A DNA stretch of 64,000 nucleotides from Thalassospira profundimaris WP0211 (lineage in GTDB: Bacteria; Pseudomonadota; Alphaproteobacteria; Rhodospirillales; Thalassospiraceae): the NCBI RefSeq assembly GCF_000300275.1, contig NZ_AMRN01000007.1:124001-188000 (forward strand), written 5' to 3'. Below are positions 56,495 through 64,000 of this stretch, piece by piece. The notes under the pieces are model-generated. The model was not told where the DNA came from and searched no databases. It worked only from the letters and a program-made list of their open reading frames with translations. The first letter of the stretch is position 1; each line of letters begins with the position of its first letter. The position numbers and the translations under genes are program-made.

Positions 56495-58738
56495 TTATTC
56501 AAACTTGTTGGACCGCGGGAAGCCATTTGGCGGCAGGCGCCCTGCCCCGGCCCGTTTGCCAATCCATTCGGCCAGTTCGGTGACTGTGCGGGTACGACCT
56601 TCGCTGCCACCCATCGTCCAGCTGAGACCCTCTTCAAGGTTAAACAGGATGAGGTCCGAAAGACCGCCCTGACGGTATTTCTGCAAGATCACACCGCGGC
56701 CACGGGTCATTTCCGGAATTTCCGAAACCGGATAAATCAGCAATTTGCGGTTATCCCCCAGAACGGCAACATGGTCTTGCTCAACCGGCAGGAAGATCTT
56801 GGCAACTTCGCCAGTTCCAAGGTTAAGCACCTGTTTGCCGTTTTTGGTCTGCGCAACCACTTCTTTCTCGGCAACCAGGAAGCCACGTCCACCGGAACTT
56901 GCCACCAGAAGGTTACGACCTTCCTTGTGCACCACCATCGAAACAATGTCATGTTCCTGCGGCAGATCGATGGAAAGACGGATCGGCTCCCCATGGCCGC
57001 GCCCGCCTGGCAGTTTGTCACACGACATGGTGTAACAACGCCCGGCCGTCGACAAGATCAGAAGCTTGTCAGTGGTAAATGCCTTCAGCGCAAAGCGATG
57101 CTCGTCACCATCCTTGAACTTCAGGTCGCTGATATCGGCGACATGGCCCTTAAGCGCACGCACCCAGCCCATTTTCGAACAGATGACCGTAATCGGTTCA
57201 CGTTCGATCAGTGCTTCCAGCGGAACTTCGATTTCTTCCGGTGCATCGCCAATCTCGGTGCGGCGCTTTCCAATGGCAGTCTTCTTGCCAAAGTTTTCAC
57301 GCATCACCTCGATCTCGTCGCGGATTTTCTCCCAACGCAGGCTCTCGCTGGCCAGCAGCGCTTCAAGGCCCTGCTTTTCCTCGGTCAGTTTGGCATGCTC
57401 GTTCTTGATTTCCATCTCTTCGAGCTTGCGCAACGACCGCAGACGCATGTTAAGGATCGCATCGGCCTGCACTTCGGTCAGGTCAAACGCCTTCATCAGG
57501 GCGTTTTTCGGCTCATCCTCATAACGGATGATCCGGATCACTTCATCAAGGTTCAGATAGGCAACAAGATAGCCTTCCAACACCTCAAGACGGTGATTGA
57601 TCTTGGCCAAGCGATGGTTGGAACGACGGATCAGAACATCCTGACGATGCGCCAGGAATGCGCGCAGAACTTCGCGCAAGTTCATCACCCGTGGCGTGTT
57701 ATCGCCGTCCAGAACGTTCATGTTCAAGCCAAACCGGATTTCCAGTTCGGTATTCTTGAACAGCATTTCCATCAGGTGTTCCGGCTCAACCGCACGGGTA
57801 CGTGGTTCCAGAACCAGACGAATGATATCGGTCGACTCATCGCGCACATCGTTCAAAAGCGGCAATTTCTTTGCCACCATCAGATCGGCGATCCGTTCAA
57901 CCAGCTTGGCTTTCTGAACCTGATAGGGAATCTCGGTAATCACGACCTGATAAAGACCGTGGCTAAGCTTTTCGACTTCCCATTTCGCACGCAGGCGGAA
58001 TGATCCACGCCCGGTCGCATAGGCTTCGAGAATGTTTTCACGCGGCTCGACCAGAACGCCACCGGTCGGGAAATCCGGACCCGGCACACAACGCACAAGC
58101 TGCGCAATCGAAGTTTCCGGATCATCAATCAGTTTGATCAGGGCCGTGCACAGTTCACCGGCATTGTGCGGCGGAATGTTGGTCGCCATACCCACAGCAA
58201 TGCCCGAGGCCCCGTTGGCCAAAAGGTTCGGGAAAGCAGCCGGCATCACAACCGGTTCTTTTTCCTCGCCGTCATAGGTCGGGCGAAAATCAACAGCATC
58301 TTCGTCAAGGCCATCCATCAACGCCGCGGCAACCGCTGTCATGCGGGCCTCGGTGTAACGCATTGCCGCAGCATTATCGCCGTCAATGTTGCCGAAGTTG
58401 CCCTGACCATCAACAAGCGGATAACGAACCGCAAAATCCTGTGCCAGACGTACCAGCGCGTCATAGACCGACTGATCACCATGCGGGTGATATTTACCGA
58501 TCACGTCACCGACAACACGCGCACATTTCTTGAACCCCTGTTCCGGGTTCAGTTTAAGCTGACGCATGGCGTAAAGAAGACGACGATGCACTGGCTTAAG
58601 GCCATCACGCACATCAGGCAGGGAACGCGACATGATTGTCGACATCGCGTAGGCGAGATATCGTTCGCTCAGCGCGTCTGCAAGCCGGGTTTCCCGGATT
58701 TGTCCGGCACTGGCCGGATCGGAAGTCTTGGTGCTCAT
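56495..58738 (-). CDS. parC: DNA topoisomerase IV subunit A
   Basis: 747 residues. The active-site tyrosine is Y128 in [15 protein letters not shown]-terminal domain: [20 protein letters not shown], then [20 protein letters not shown] (quinolone region) and FPTGG later. The C-terminal beta-pinwheel ends [18 protein letters not shown]-like repeats ([15 protein letters not shown]). With ParE (not here) it separates replicated chromosomes. At the position of E. coli Ser80 there is Gln89, and of Glu84 Asp93. The recO gene lies 130 bp upstream. Confidence 0.97.
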   Translation of the reverse strand: MSTKTSDPASAGQIRETRLADALSERYLAYAMSTIMSRSLPDVRDGLKPVHRRLLYAMRQLKLNPEQGFKKCARVVGDVIGKYHPHGDQSVYDALVRLAQDFAVRYPLVDGQGNFGNIDGDNAAAMRYTEARMTAVAAALMDGLDEDAVDFRPTYDGEEKEPVVMPAAFPNLLANGASGIAVGMATNIPPHNAGELCTALIKLIDDPETSIAQLVRCVPGPDFPTGGVLVEPRENILEAYATGRGSFRLRAKWEVEKLSHGLYQVVITEIPYQVQKAKLVERIADLMVAKKLPLLNDVRDESTDIIRLVLEPRTRAVEPEHLMEMLFKNTELEIRFGLNMNVLDGDNTPRVMNLREVLRAFLAHRQDVLIRRSNHRLAKINHRLEVLEGYLVAYLNLDEVIRIIRYEDEPKNALMKAFDLTEVQADAILNMRLRSLRKLEEMEIKNEHAKLTEEKQGLEALLASESLRWEKIRDEIEVMRENFGKKTAIGKRRTEIGDAPEEIEVPLEALIEREPITVICSKMGWVRALKGHVADISDLKFKDGDEHRFALKAFTTDKLLILSTAGRCYTMSCDKLPGGRGHGEPIRLSIDLPQEHDIVSMVVHKEGRNLLVASSGGRGFLVAEKEVVAQTKNGKQVLNLGTGEVAKIFLPVEQDHVAVLGDNRKLLIYPVSEIPEMTRGRGVILQKYRQGGLSDLILFNLEEGLSWTMGGSEGRTRTVTELAEWIGKRAGAGRLPPNGFPRSNKFE

Positions 58739-58868
58739 GAACGATTTTTCTTGTTGCTTGTCAAAATGGACATGTGCAAGTGCGTTCGGACCCGAACACC
58801 TTACGTTATTGGCAACATACTACGCCGGGCATGGTCTTGGTCAACATATGGCGCGCAAATTGCCTAAT

Positions 58869-59624
58869 TTATTTTTCTGCTCCGATATCCGTGCGCCAGA
58901 CATGGCTGACAAGACGGTCCCGCGCAGCAACAGGTTTGATACCTTTTGCCTCGAAAATATCGCGGTGAATGAAAAATCCGGTCAGTTTCAGACCATCGCG
59001 CAGTTGTTCTAATAAAGACATTTCCTTGCACGATTGAGACGCCCGCCCAGAAGCAAGAAAGGCCGGCAATGGCAACATCCGGTCACGATACGCCTGCCCT
59101 GATGCCTCGCCAACGGCGCGGCCGCTTTTGGGGGATACAAAGGCAAGGTTTTCAGTCTCGTTGGTTGCGGCACATCGATCCAGTGCCAAGCCGTAACCGA
59201 GCTCTTCCAGTAACCCGACTTCCCAACGGATATAGGCAGGCAACCATTGCTCGGACTTAAGGGCCGAAATCAACGCGACGGTTCCGCGATACAGATCCGG
59301 ATGGGCTTCGCGTTCCGGAAGCGTCGCGTCCAACATCGCACAGGCCGAACTCATCGCCATCAAGGGGCCAGCATGCAACAAAAGATCTGCAGCATGCGCG
59401 CCGGTCAGTTCACAGCGAAATTGCCCAAGATGTTCGGCCAATCGGGCGGACCACCCCACCCGAATTTCATTACCGGGCTCAAGGGTGCCACGCATGGATT
59501 TGCTGGTCGCGCCGCGCACCAGACCGGCATGGCGGCCATAATCACGGGTCAGGACAGAAAGACGGACTGAATTTTCACCCAGCTTGCGTGTCGAAAGAAC
59601 GATACCGTCATCCCGCCAATCCAT
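58869..59624 (-). CDS. recO: DNA repair protein RecO
   Basis: 251 residues. N-terminal OB fold (WRDDGIVLSTRKLGENSVRL, TRDYGRHAGLVRGATS) and a helical C-terminal part with WEVGLLEELGYGLALDRCAA. RecO loads RecA onto SSB-coated DNA with RecR. The usual zinc-finger cysteines of some homologues are reduced here (only one Cys in the CAATNETE segment is seen). It is the last gene of the lepB-rnc-era-recO run and starts 9 bp after a 55-residue membrane protein gene. Confidence 0.93.
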   Translation of the reverse strand: MDWRDDGIVLSTRKLGENSVRLSVLTRDYGRHAGLVRGATSKSMRGTLEPGNEIRVGWSARLAEHLGQFRCELTGAHAADLLLHAGPLMAMSSACAMLDATLPEREAHPDLYRGTVALISALKSEQWLPAYIRWEVGLLEELGYGLALDRCAATNETENLAFVSPKSGRAVGEASGQAYRDRMLPLPAFLASGRASQSCKEMSLLEQLRDGLKLTGFFIHRDIFEAKGIKPVAARDRLVSHVWRTDIGAEK

Positions 59625-59633
59625 CCGCGTACC

Positions 59634-59801
59634 TTAGAAAAAGCCACTAGGTACAATGAGGCGGGTGACAAGGAAAAAGAACCCGAGCAGGCAGGACGCA
59701 AGACTAAACAACGCCAAACCGAACACAACCTTGCGCAGGATCGGGCGGTTCGGGATTTCTTCGATGGCATCAGACAGTGGATCAGATGAGTCATTACGCA
59801 T
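59634..59801 (-). CDS. Very small membrane protein between era and recO (55 aa)
   Basis: I do not recognise it. The frame from ATG 59801 gives MRNDSSDPLSDAIEEIPNRP, a basic turn (ILRKV), and then one hydrophobic helix (VFGLALFSLASCLLGFFFLV) ending RLIVPSGFF. One membrane pass with a short acidic cytoplasmic head. The ATG shares its first base with the stop of the upstream 76-residue gene (TAATG), and recO begins 9 bp after its stop, so all three are probably one transcript. Confidence 0.7.
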   Translation of the reverse strand: MRNDSSDPLSDAIEEIPNRPILRKVVFGLALFSLASCLLGFFFLVTRLIVPSGFF

Positions 59802-60031
59802 TAGGTCGGGCCTCCACCCGTCATGCGCCAGAACAGGCCCAGCACAAAGACGGCGATCGCAATCAGAAGTGCAATCAGGTTAAGTGGTTTGTGCAGGAAC
59901 GATTTTTCACGTTGCACAGACGCACTGGAATTGCGGTTGCGGAACGGACGTCTGGCGACGCGCGCAACAATCATTGCGGCAGCAGCGCCAACAATGATCA
60001 TGACAATTCCCCAGACGGATCCGATTTCCAT
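59801..60031 (-). CDS. Small two-helix membrane protein between era and recO (76 aa)
   Basis: I do not recognise it. 76 residues, hydrophobic segment at about 5-23 (SVWGIVMIIVGAAAAMIVA), a basic loop (ARRPFRNRNSSASVQREKSF) and a second segment at about 50-69 (LNLIALLIAIAVFVLGLFW). The ATG is at 60031, 49 bp after the era stop; its stop overlaps the next ATG by one base. It may be an accessory of the envelope or secretion genes in this operon, but that is only inferred from position. Confidence 0.7.
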   Translation of the reverse strand: MEIGSVWGIVMIIVGAAAAMIVARVARRPFRNRNSSASVQREKSFLHKPLNLIALLIAIAVFVLGLFWRMTGGGPT

Positions 60032-60080
60032 TACTTACCCGGCAATTTGTGGTCACTCGATATGGGACCAGTCAACGCGA

Positions 60081-61022
60081 TCAGGCGTTGTGATCAAGAC
60101 CCCACATGGCAAAGCGGTTGGGATCATCGCCCCAGTTTTCACGCACCTTCACGAACAGGAACAAATGTACCCGGCGTTCGAAAATGGCTTCAAGTTCCTT
60201 GCGGGCATCGCTGCCAAGCGCCTTGATACGTTTCCCGCCCTTGCCAAGGATGATTGCCTTCTGGCCCTCACGCTCGACAAAGATGGTCTGCTCAAGCTTG
60301 ACCGATCCATCCTTGCGCTCTTCCCAAAGCTCGGTCTCGACCGTTGCTGAATAAGGAAGTTCCTGCTGAAGCTGGTAATAAAGCTTTTCACGGGTAATTT
60401 CGGCCGCAAGCAGTCGCAGCGGCATATCCGAAACATCGTCTTCCGGGAACATCCAAGGGCCATCGGGCATCTTGGCGGCAAGGAAATTCACCAGATCCTG
60501 CGTGCCCGCACCCTTTTTGGCCGAAATCATGAAGACGTCGGTAAAGACTTCATGGGCAAACAGGTCCTGCGACAAACGCAGAAGCTTTTCCTTGTCCGAT
60601 ACCTTGTCGACCTTGTTCAACGCAAGGATCGCCTTGCGGTTCTGTTCCTTAAGCGTCTTGATGATGGCCAGGTCTTCGTCCGTGATGCCGCTTCCGGCAT
60701 CAATCACCAGAACAACAAGGTCCGCGTCATCTGCCCCATTCCAGGCGGCCTTGACCATCGCACGGTCAAGACGGCGTTTGGGCGCAAAGATGCCCGGTGT
60801 ATCAATGAAAACAATCTGCGCGTCTTCGGTCATGACGATACCGCGCACGCGCGTTCGTGTCGTCTGGACCTTCGGCGAGACGATGGACACTTTCGTACCA
60901 ACCAACTGGTTCAAAAGTGTCGATTTGCCGGCATTCGGCGCACCAACGAGGGCCACAAAGCCACAACGTTGCTGATAAGGTAATCTGTCTTCGGCCACCG
61001 GTGTGGGAACCTCATTCATCAC
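60081..61022 (-). CDS. era: GTPase Era
   Basis: 313 residues. G motifs in order: GAPNAGKSTLLNQ (G1), FIDTPGIF (G3), LNKVDKV (G4), SAKKG (G5). The C-terminal KH domain spans about 220-300 and contains ILGKGGKRIKALGSDARKEL. Era assists 16S rRNA maturation and 30S assembly. It overlaps rnc by 11 bp, which is the common rnc-era pairing. Confidence 0.97.
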   Translation of the reverse strand: MMNEVPTPVAEDRLPYQQRCGFVALVGAPNAGKSTLLNQLVGTKVSIVSPKVQTTRTRVRGIVMTEDAQIVFIDTPGIFAPKRRLDRAMVKAAWNGADDADLVVLVIDAGSGITDEDLAIIKTLKEQNRKAILALNKVDKVSDKEKLLRLSQDLFAHEVFTDVFMISAKKGAGTQDLVNFLAAKMPDGPWMFPEDDVSDMPLRLLAAEITREKLYYQLQQELPYSATVETELWEERKDGSVKLEQTIFVEREGQKAIILGKGGKRIKALGSDARKELEAIFERRVHLFLFVKVRENWGDDPNRFAMWGLDHNA

Positions 61023-61695
61023 TAAGTTTATCCAACATCAATTTCGCGGCGAGTTGTTCCGCTTCGCGTTTCGATTTGCCTTCGGCACTGACACTGTCAC
61101 CGTCGCCGGTCGTCAGTTCGATGGTAAATAACGGCGCGTGGGCCGGGCCTTCACGGCCGACCATCTCGTATTTCGGTAACGGCTTGCCCCGCCCTTGCAG
61201 CCATTCCTGCAATTGCGTTTTGGCATCCTGCGGCGGCTTGTTGGCTTCATCCAAAAGCGGCGTCCACAGCTTTTCAATGAAACGCCGCGCCGGTTCAAGA
61301 CCACCATCAAGATAGAGTGCGGCAATCACCGCCTCCATGCAATCAGATAAAATCGCCGGATTGGTATCAGCCCCTGCTGCGCGTTCACCCTTGGCCATCT
61401 GGATGTGTTCACCCAGTTTGATCTGTTCTGCCACGCGCGCCAAAGTCTCGCGGCGCACCAGTGCGACAAAACGTTTGGCCATCGCACCTTCGCGCTCGCG
61501 CCCGAACCGGGTGTACAGCATCTCGGCCACGACAAGACCCAGCACACGATCGCCAAGGAACTCAAGGCGCTCGTTGCCGCCGCTTAGCATATCCTTGCCC
61601 TTGGCGGCACTACGATGGGTCAGCGCCACACGCAAAAGGTCGGGATCGGAAAAACCGTGATCAATCTCGGCGATCACCGGCAGGCCGTCGCTCAT
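61012..61695 (-). CDS. rnc: Ribonuclease III
   Basis: 227 residues. Catalytic signature NERLEFLGDRVLGLVVAE (acidic residues for two-metal cleavage) at about 41-58, DCMEAVIAALYLDGG later, and a C-terminal double-stranded-RNA-binding domain (KTQLQEWLQGRGKPLPKYEM). It processes rRNA and structured mRNAs. The start overlaps the lepB stop by one nucleotide and the end overlaps era by 11 bp. Confidence 0.97.
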   Translation of the reverse strand: MSDGLPVIAEIDHGFSDPDLLRVALTHRSAAKGKDMLSGGNERLEFLGDRVLGLVVAEMLYTRFGREREGAMAKRFVALVRRETLARVAEQIKLGEHIQMAKGERAAGADTNPAILSDCMEAVIAALYLDGGLEPARRFIEKLWTPLLDEANKPPQDAKTQLQEWLQGRGKPLPKYEMVGREGPAHAPLFTIELTTGDGDSVSAEGKSKREAEQLAAKLMLDKLSDE

Positions 61696-62441
61696 CAGTT
61701 AACCCCCTGGAACAGGCGATCAAAACGGATGCTGCCAAGGTCATAAACCGGCTGGGAGCTGTCCTTGGAATAGAACAGGAATTCTGCGCGACCAACCAGG
61801 TTTTCAATCGGAACAAACCGGAAGCGCGACGGGAAGGCACGGCTGTCTGCCGAATTGTCGCGGTTATCACCCATCATGAAGAAATGACCTTCGGGAACGG
61901 TGAAAGCTTCGGTGTTGTCGCTCGGTCCCTGATCGCCAAACATCTCAAGAATGCGATGCACACGGCCATTTGGCAGGGTTTCGATATATTGCGGTACTGC
62001 GGCTGATCGCCCGCCACCATCGGTCAGGATGTAATCCTCGATACGCTCGCGCTCGATCATCTTGTTGTTGATGTAAAGACGGCCTTCCTTGACCTGAACC
62101 GTATCGCCCGGCAGGCCGATCACACGCTTGATGTAATCCTGCGAGGTATCAGACGGCAGTTTAAAGACAACCACATCGCCACGTTCCGGCTCACTTTCAA
62201 ATACACGGCCCGGAATGATCGGCAGGCTGAACGGCATGCTGTGCTTCGAATACCCATAAGAGAATTTCGACACAAACAGGTAATCCCCCACCAGCAAGGT
62301 CGGGATCATCGAGCCAGACGGAATATTGAACGGTTCGAAAGCAAAGGTCCGAACCATAAGTGCAATGACAATGGCCCAGAAAACGGTCTTCAAGGTGTCT
62401 AGCAAACCACCCGTTTTCTTCTTATGCACAAGCTTTTCCAT
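61695..62441 (-). CDS. lepB: Signal peptidase I
   Basis: 248 residues from ATG 62441 (an in-frame TTG at 62456 adds five residues). One N-terminal membrane helix (TVFWAIVIALMVRTFAFEPF) then the catalytic serine in NIPSGSMIPTLLVGDYLFV and lysine in GDVVVFKLPSDTSQDYIKRV; GDNRDNSADSR closes the fold. It cleaves Sec and Tat signal peptides on the outer face of the membrane. Gap to acpS is 25 bp. Confidence 0.96.
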   Translation of the reverse strand: MEKLVHKKKTGGLLDTLKTVFWAIVIALMVRTFAFEPFNIPSGSMIPTLLVGDYLFVSKFSYGYSKHSMPFSLPIIPGRVFESEPERGDVVVFKLPSDTSQDYIKRVIGLPGDTVQVKEGRLYINNKMIERERIEDYILTDGGGRSAAVPQYIETLPNGRVHRILEMFGDQGPSDNTEAFTVPEGHFFMMGDNRDNSADSRAFPSRFRFVPIENLVGRAEFLFYSKDSSQPVYDLGSIRFDRLFQGVN

Positions 62442-62466
62442 TCCGTGTTCAACCAATCAATTTTTG

Positions 62467-62862
62467 TCAATCTGCCGAAATCACAACGACCGCATTGGCC
62501 ATCGGATATTCGTCCGTCAGGGTCACATACACAGAGGCAGTTTTCCCATCCGGGGTCAATTCTTCAAGTCGTGCTTGCGCACCTTGAATCAAAACCATAT
62601 CGGGCTTGCCGCTGGGCTGATGTACCACACCCATGGTGTTATGATAAACACCGCGACGAAAACCGGTTCCAAGCGCCTTTGAACAGGCTTCCTTGGCGGC
62701 AAACGCCATGGCAAGCGACGAGGCAGTCCGGTGCGGCTTTCGTTTGGCACGCGCAATCTCGATATCGGTAAAGACACGCTTCATGAAACGCTCACCATGG
62801 CGTTCAAGAGTAGCCTCTATCCGACGGATATCGCATAAATCTGTGCCAATCCCAATGATCAT
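62467..62862 (-). CDS. acpS: Holo-[acyl-carrier-protein] synthase
   Basis: 131 residues. GIGTDLCDIRRIEATLERHG with the Mg-binding aspartate, and FAAKEACSKALGTGFRRGV with the Glu/Lys motif, are the AcpS signature. It transfers 4'-phosphopantetheine from CoA to ACP. The ATG abuts the pdxJ stop with no gap. Together with fabH and plsX earlier in the window, it belongs to lipid synthesis. Confidence 0.96.
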   Translation of the reverse strand: MIIGIGTDLCDIRRIEATLERHGERFMKRVFTDIEIARAKRKPHRTASSLAMAFAAKEACSKALGTGFRRGVYHNTMGVVHQPSGKPDMVLIQGAQARLEELTPDGKTASVYVTLTDEYPMANAVVVISAD

Positions 62863-63612
62863 TTACGCATAACCTGCCTGCGTGCGTGCTTCATCCATCA
62901 AACGGCGCATTTCGGCAATCGCCGCTTCAAGCCCGACAAACACCGCCTCACCAATCAGGAAATGCCCGATATTAAGCTCGGCAATTTCCGGCATGGCGGC
63001 AATCGGCTTGACGGTTTCGAAATTCAAACCGTGACCGGCGTGAATTTCAAGTCCGATCCCTGCCCCATATTGCACAGCATGGCGGATACGGTCCAGTTCG
63101 CGGGCACGTTCTTCGTCGGTCTTCGCATCGCAATAGGCCCCGGTATGGATTTCCACCACCGGCGCGCCAAGGCTTTTGGCCGCGTCAAGCTGTGCTTCGG
63201 ATGCCTCGATAAACAGTGAAACGCGAATGCCGGCATCACCAAGGTCCGAGACAAAACGTTTCAGATGATTATGCCCACCTGCTACATCCAGCCCGCCTTC
63301 GGTGGTGCGTTCTTCGCGTTTTTCCGGCACCAGGCACACGGCATGCGGCTTGGTCTGAATTGCGATGGCCAGCATTTCATCGGTTGCCGCCATCTCGAAA
63401 TTAAGCGGCAAGTCAACTTCTTCGCGCAGGCGCTGCATATCCGCATCACGGATATGGCGACGGTCTTCGCGCAAGTGTGCCGTAATCCCATCCGCACCAG
63501 CCGCCTTTGCAAGCTCTGCTGCCCGCACCGGGTCGGGCAAATCGCCGCCGCGGGCGTTTCGAATGGTCGCAACATGGTCAATATTGACCCCGAGGCGCAG
63601 CTTCGCATTCAT
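62863..63612 (-). CDS. pdxJ: Pyridoxine 5'-phosphate synthase
   Basis: 249 residues, TIM barrel. [20 protein letters not shown] (active-site His in NIDH), [40 protein letters not shown] and [14 protein letters not shown] are the family marks. It makes pyridoxine 5'-phosphate, the cofactor precursor for the many PLP enzymes seen in this window. Its ATG overlaps the upstream DUF2062 gene by 4 bp; pdxJ-acpS-lepB order is conserved. Confidence 0.97.
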   Translation of the reverse strand: MNAKLRLGVNIDHVATIRNARGGDLPDPVRAAELAKAAGADGITAHLREDRRHIRDADMQRLREEVDLPLNFEMAATDEMLAIAIQTKPHAVCLVPEKREERTTEGGLDVAGGHNHLKRFVSDLGDAGIRVSLFIEASEAQLDAAKSLGAPVVEIHTGAYCDAKTDEERARELDRIRHAVQYGAGIGLEIHAGHGLNFETVKPIAAMPEIAELNIGHFLIGEAVFVGLEAAIAEMRRLMDEARTQAGYA

Positions 63613-64000
63613 GATGTTTCATCCTGCTTTTTGGTGGCGTGCTTTGCGGCGGTTCCGATCTTTTCCTTGGCACTTTCAAGCATCGGGCCAAGGCCATGAC
63701 GCTCGGTCTTTTTCATCCGGCGCAAGATGCGGTTATGGCGATAAATCACAACCGCACGGCGGATCGGGAAATAAAACAGTATCCAGATAACAATCGTTGT
63801 CGGAATACAGCCAACCACCATCGGCCAGATGATATCAACAATGCTGGCCCAAAGTTGCCCCAGTGCCTGCTGATCACTGACATCCCAATTGCCGAAAATA
63901 AGCCCGCCGCCGACATAGTTCAGGCCCAAAACAACAAATTCCCACAGCACCGCCATATCGAAATGCACTGTCGAACTTGCCGAATGCGCGCCAAGGATCC
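63609..64000 (-). CDS. DUF2062-family membrane protein (N-terminus beyond window)
   Basis: The frame stays open to position 64000, so the gene starts outside the window. The visible part has a hydrophobic run ([20 protein letters not shown]), then [20 protein letters not shown] and [14 protein letters not shown], followed by a basic tail. Pattern and place (directly before pdxJ) fit DUF2062 proteins, found throughout Alphaproteobacteria; function unknown. A GTG at 63968 could be a start, but the upstream residues look continuous with the family. Confidence 0.7.
   Translation of the reverse strand, partial: ILGAHSASSTVHFDMAVLWEFVVLGLNYVGGGLIFGNWDVSDQQALGQLWASIVDIIWPMVVGCIPTTIVIWILFYFPIRRAVVIYRHNRILRRMKKTERHGLGPMLESAKEKIGTAAKHATKKQDETS

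Noticed and set aside
56771-58003. 410-codon open frame opposite parC (plus)
   Set aside because: Antisense to the intact topoisomerase gene and without family similarity.

Overview
The window is a dense, almost entirely core-genome stretch of an alphaproteobacterial chromosome of moderate GC. The dusB-ntrB-ntrC-ntrY-ntrX-trkA order, a fused IspDF, a MucR/Ros regulator, a CBP3-type bc1 chaperone, a metal-independent-cysteine type HemB, the rpiB-glyA-nrdR-ribD-ribE-ribB-ribH-nusB-thiL cluster and the DUF2062-pdxJ-acpS-lepB-rnc-era-recO cluster together point to Rhodospirillales. A marine Thalassospira-like bacterium is my best guess (inference from gene content, not tested). No insertion sequences, phage genes, integrases or CRISPR arrays are visible.

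Layout. 1-9.2 kb (minus): nitrogen-regulation operon dusB-ntrB-ntrC-ntrY-ntrX, then trkA and a HAD phosphatase cut by the window edge. 9.4-13.7 kb: a CcsA-like membrane protein divergent from ispDF, then yciB, cutA, a small unknown protein and a periplasmic histidine phosphatase. 13.7-18.3 kb (minus): bc1 chaperone, DUF177, plsX, fabH, ihfA, MerR regulator, tRNA-Pro(GGG). 18.5-26.1 kb: bamE (plus), then the long minus-strand cluster rpiB-glyA-nrdR-ribD-ribE-ribBX-ribH-nusB-thiL. 26.5-32.8 kb: mucR convergent with a branched-chain amino acid ABC operon (livH-livM-livG-livF-DUF6867-livJ). 33-36.7 kb (minus): valine-catabolism operon (isobutyryl-CoA dehydrogenase, HIBYL-CoA hydrolase, mmsB) with a LiuR-like operator, followed by a small DUF6898-like gene. 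36.9-41.4 kb (plus): metY, DeoR regulator, MFS transporter, hemB. 41.5-49.9 kb: HAD-IIA phosphatase, a DUF1127 micro-gene, malonyl-CoA synthetase, ornithine decarboxylase divergent from an aldehyde dehydrogenase, threonine dehydratase with a possible leader ORF, flavin reductase. 50-56.3 kb: motAB, the Ate1-family aminoacyl-tRNA protein transferase, and a TRAP transporter whose binding-protein gene converges on its permease genes. 56.5-64 kb (minus): DUF2062-pdxJ-acpS-lepB-rnc-era-two tiny membrane proteins-recO, then parC.

Functional themes are nitrogen sensing, riboflavin and one-carbon metabolism, branched-chain amino acid uptake beside valine breakdown, polyamine synthesis, and motility. 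The least explained items are a RibB protein whose cyclohydrolase-II half has lost its zinc cysteines (RibBX type), the structured leader of the ornithine decarboxylase gene, three hairpins just ahead of livJ, stacked dyads at the mucR start, a possible leader peptide before the threonine dehydratase gene, and several small unknown proteins. I found no clear new multi-gene system.
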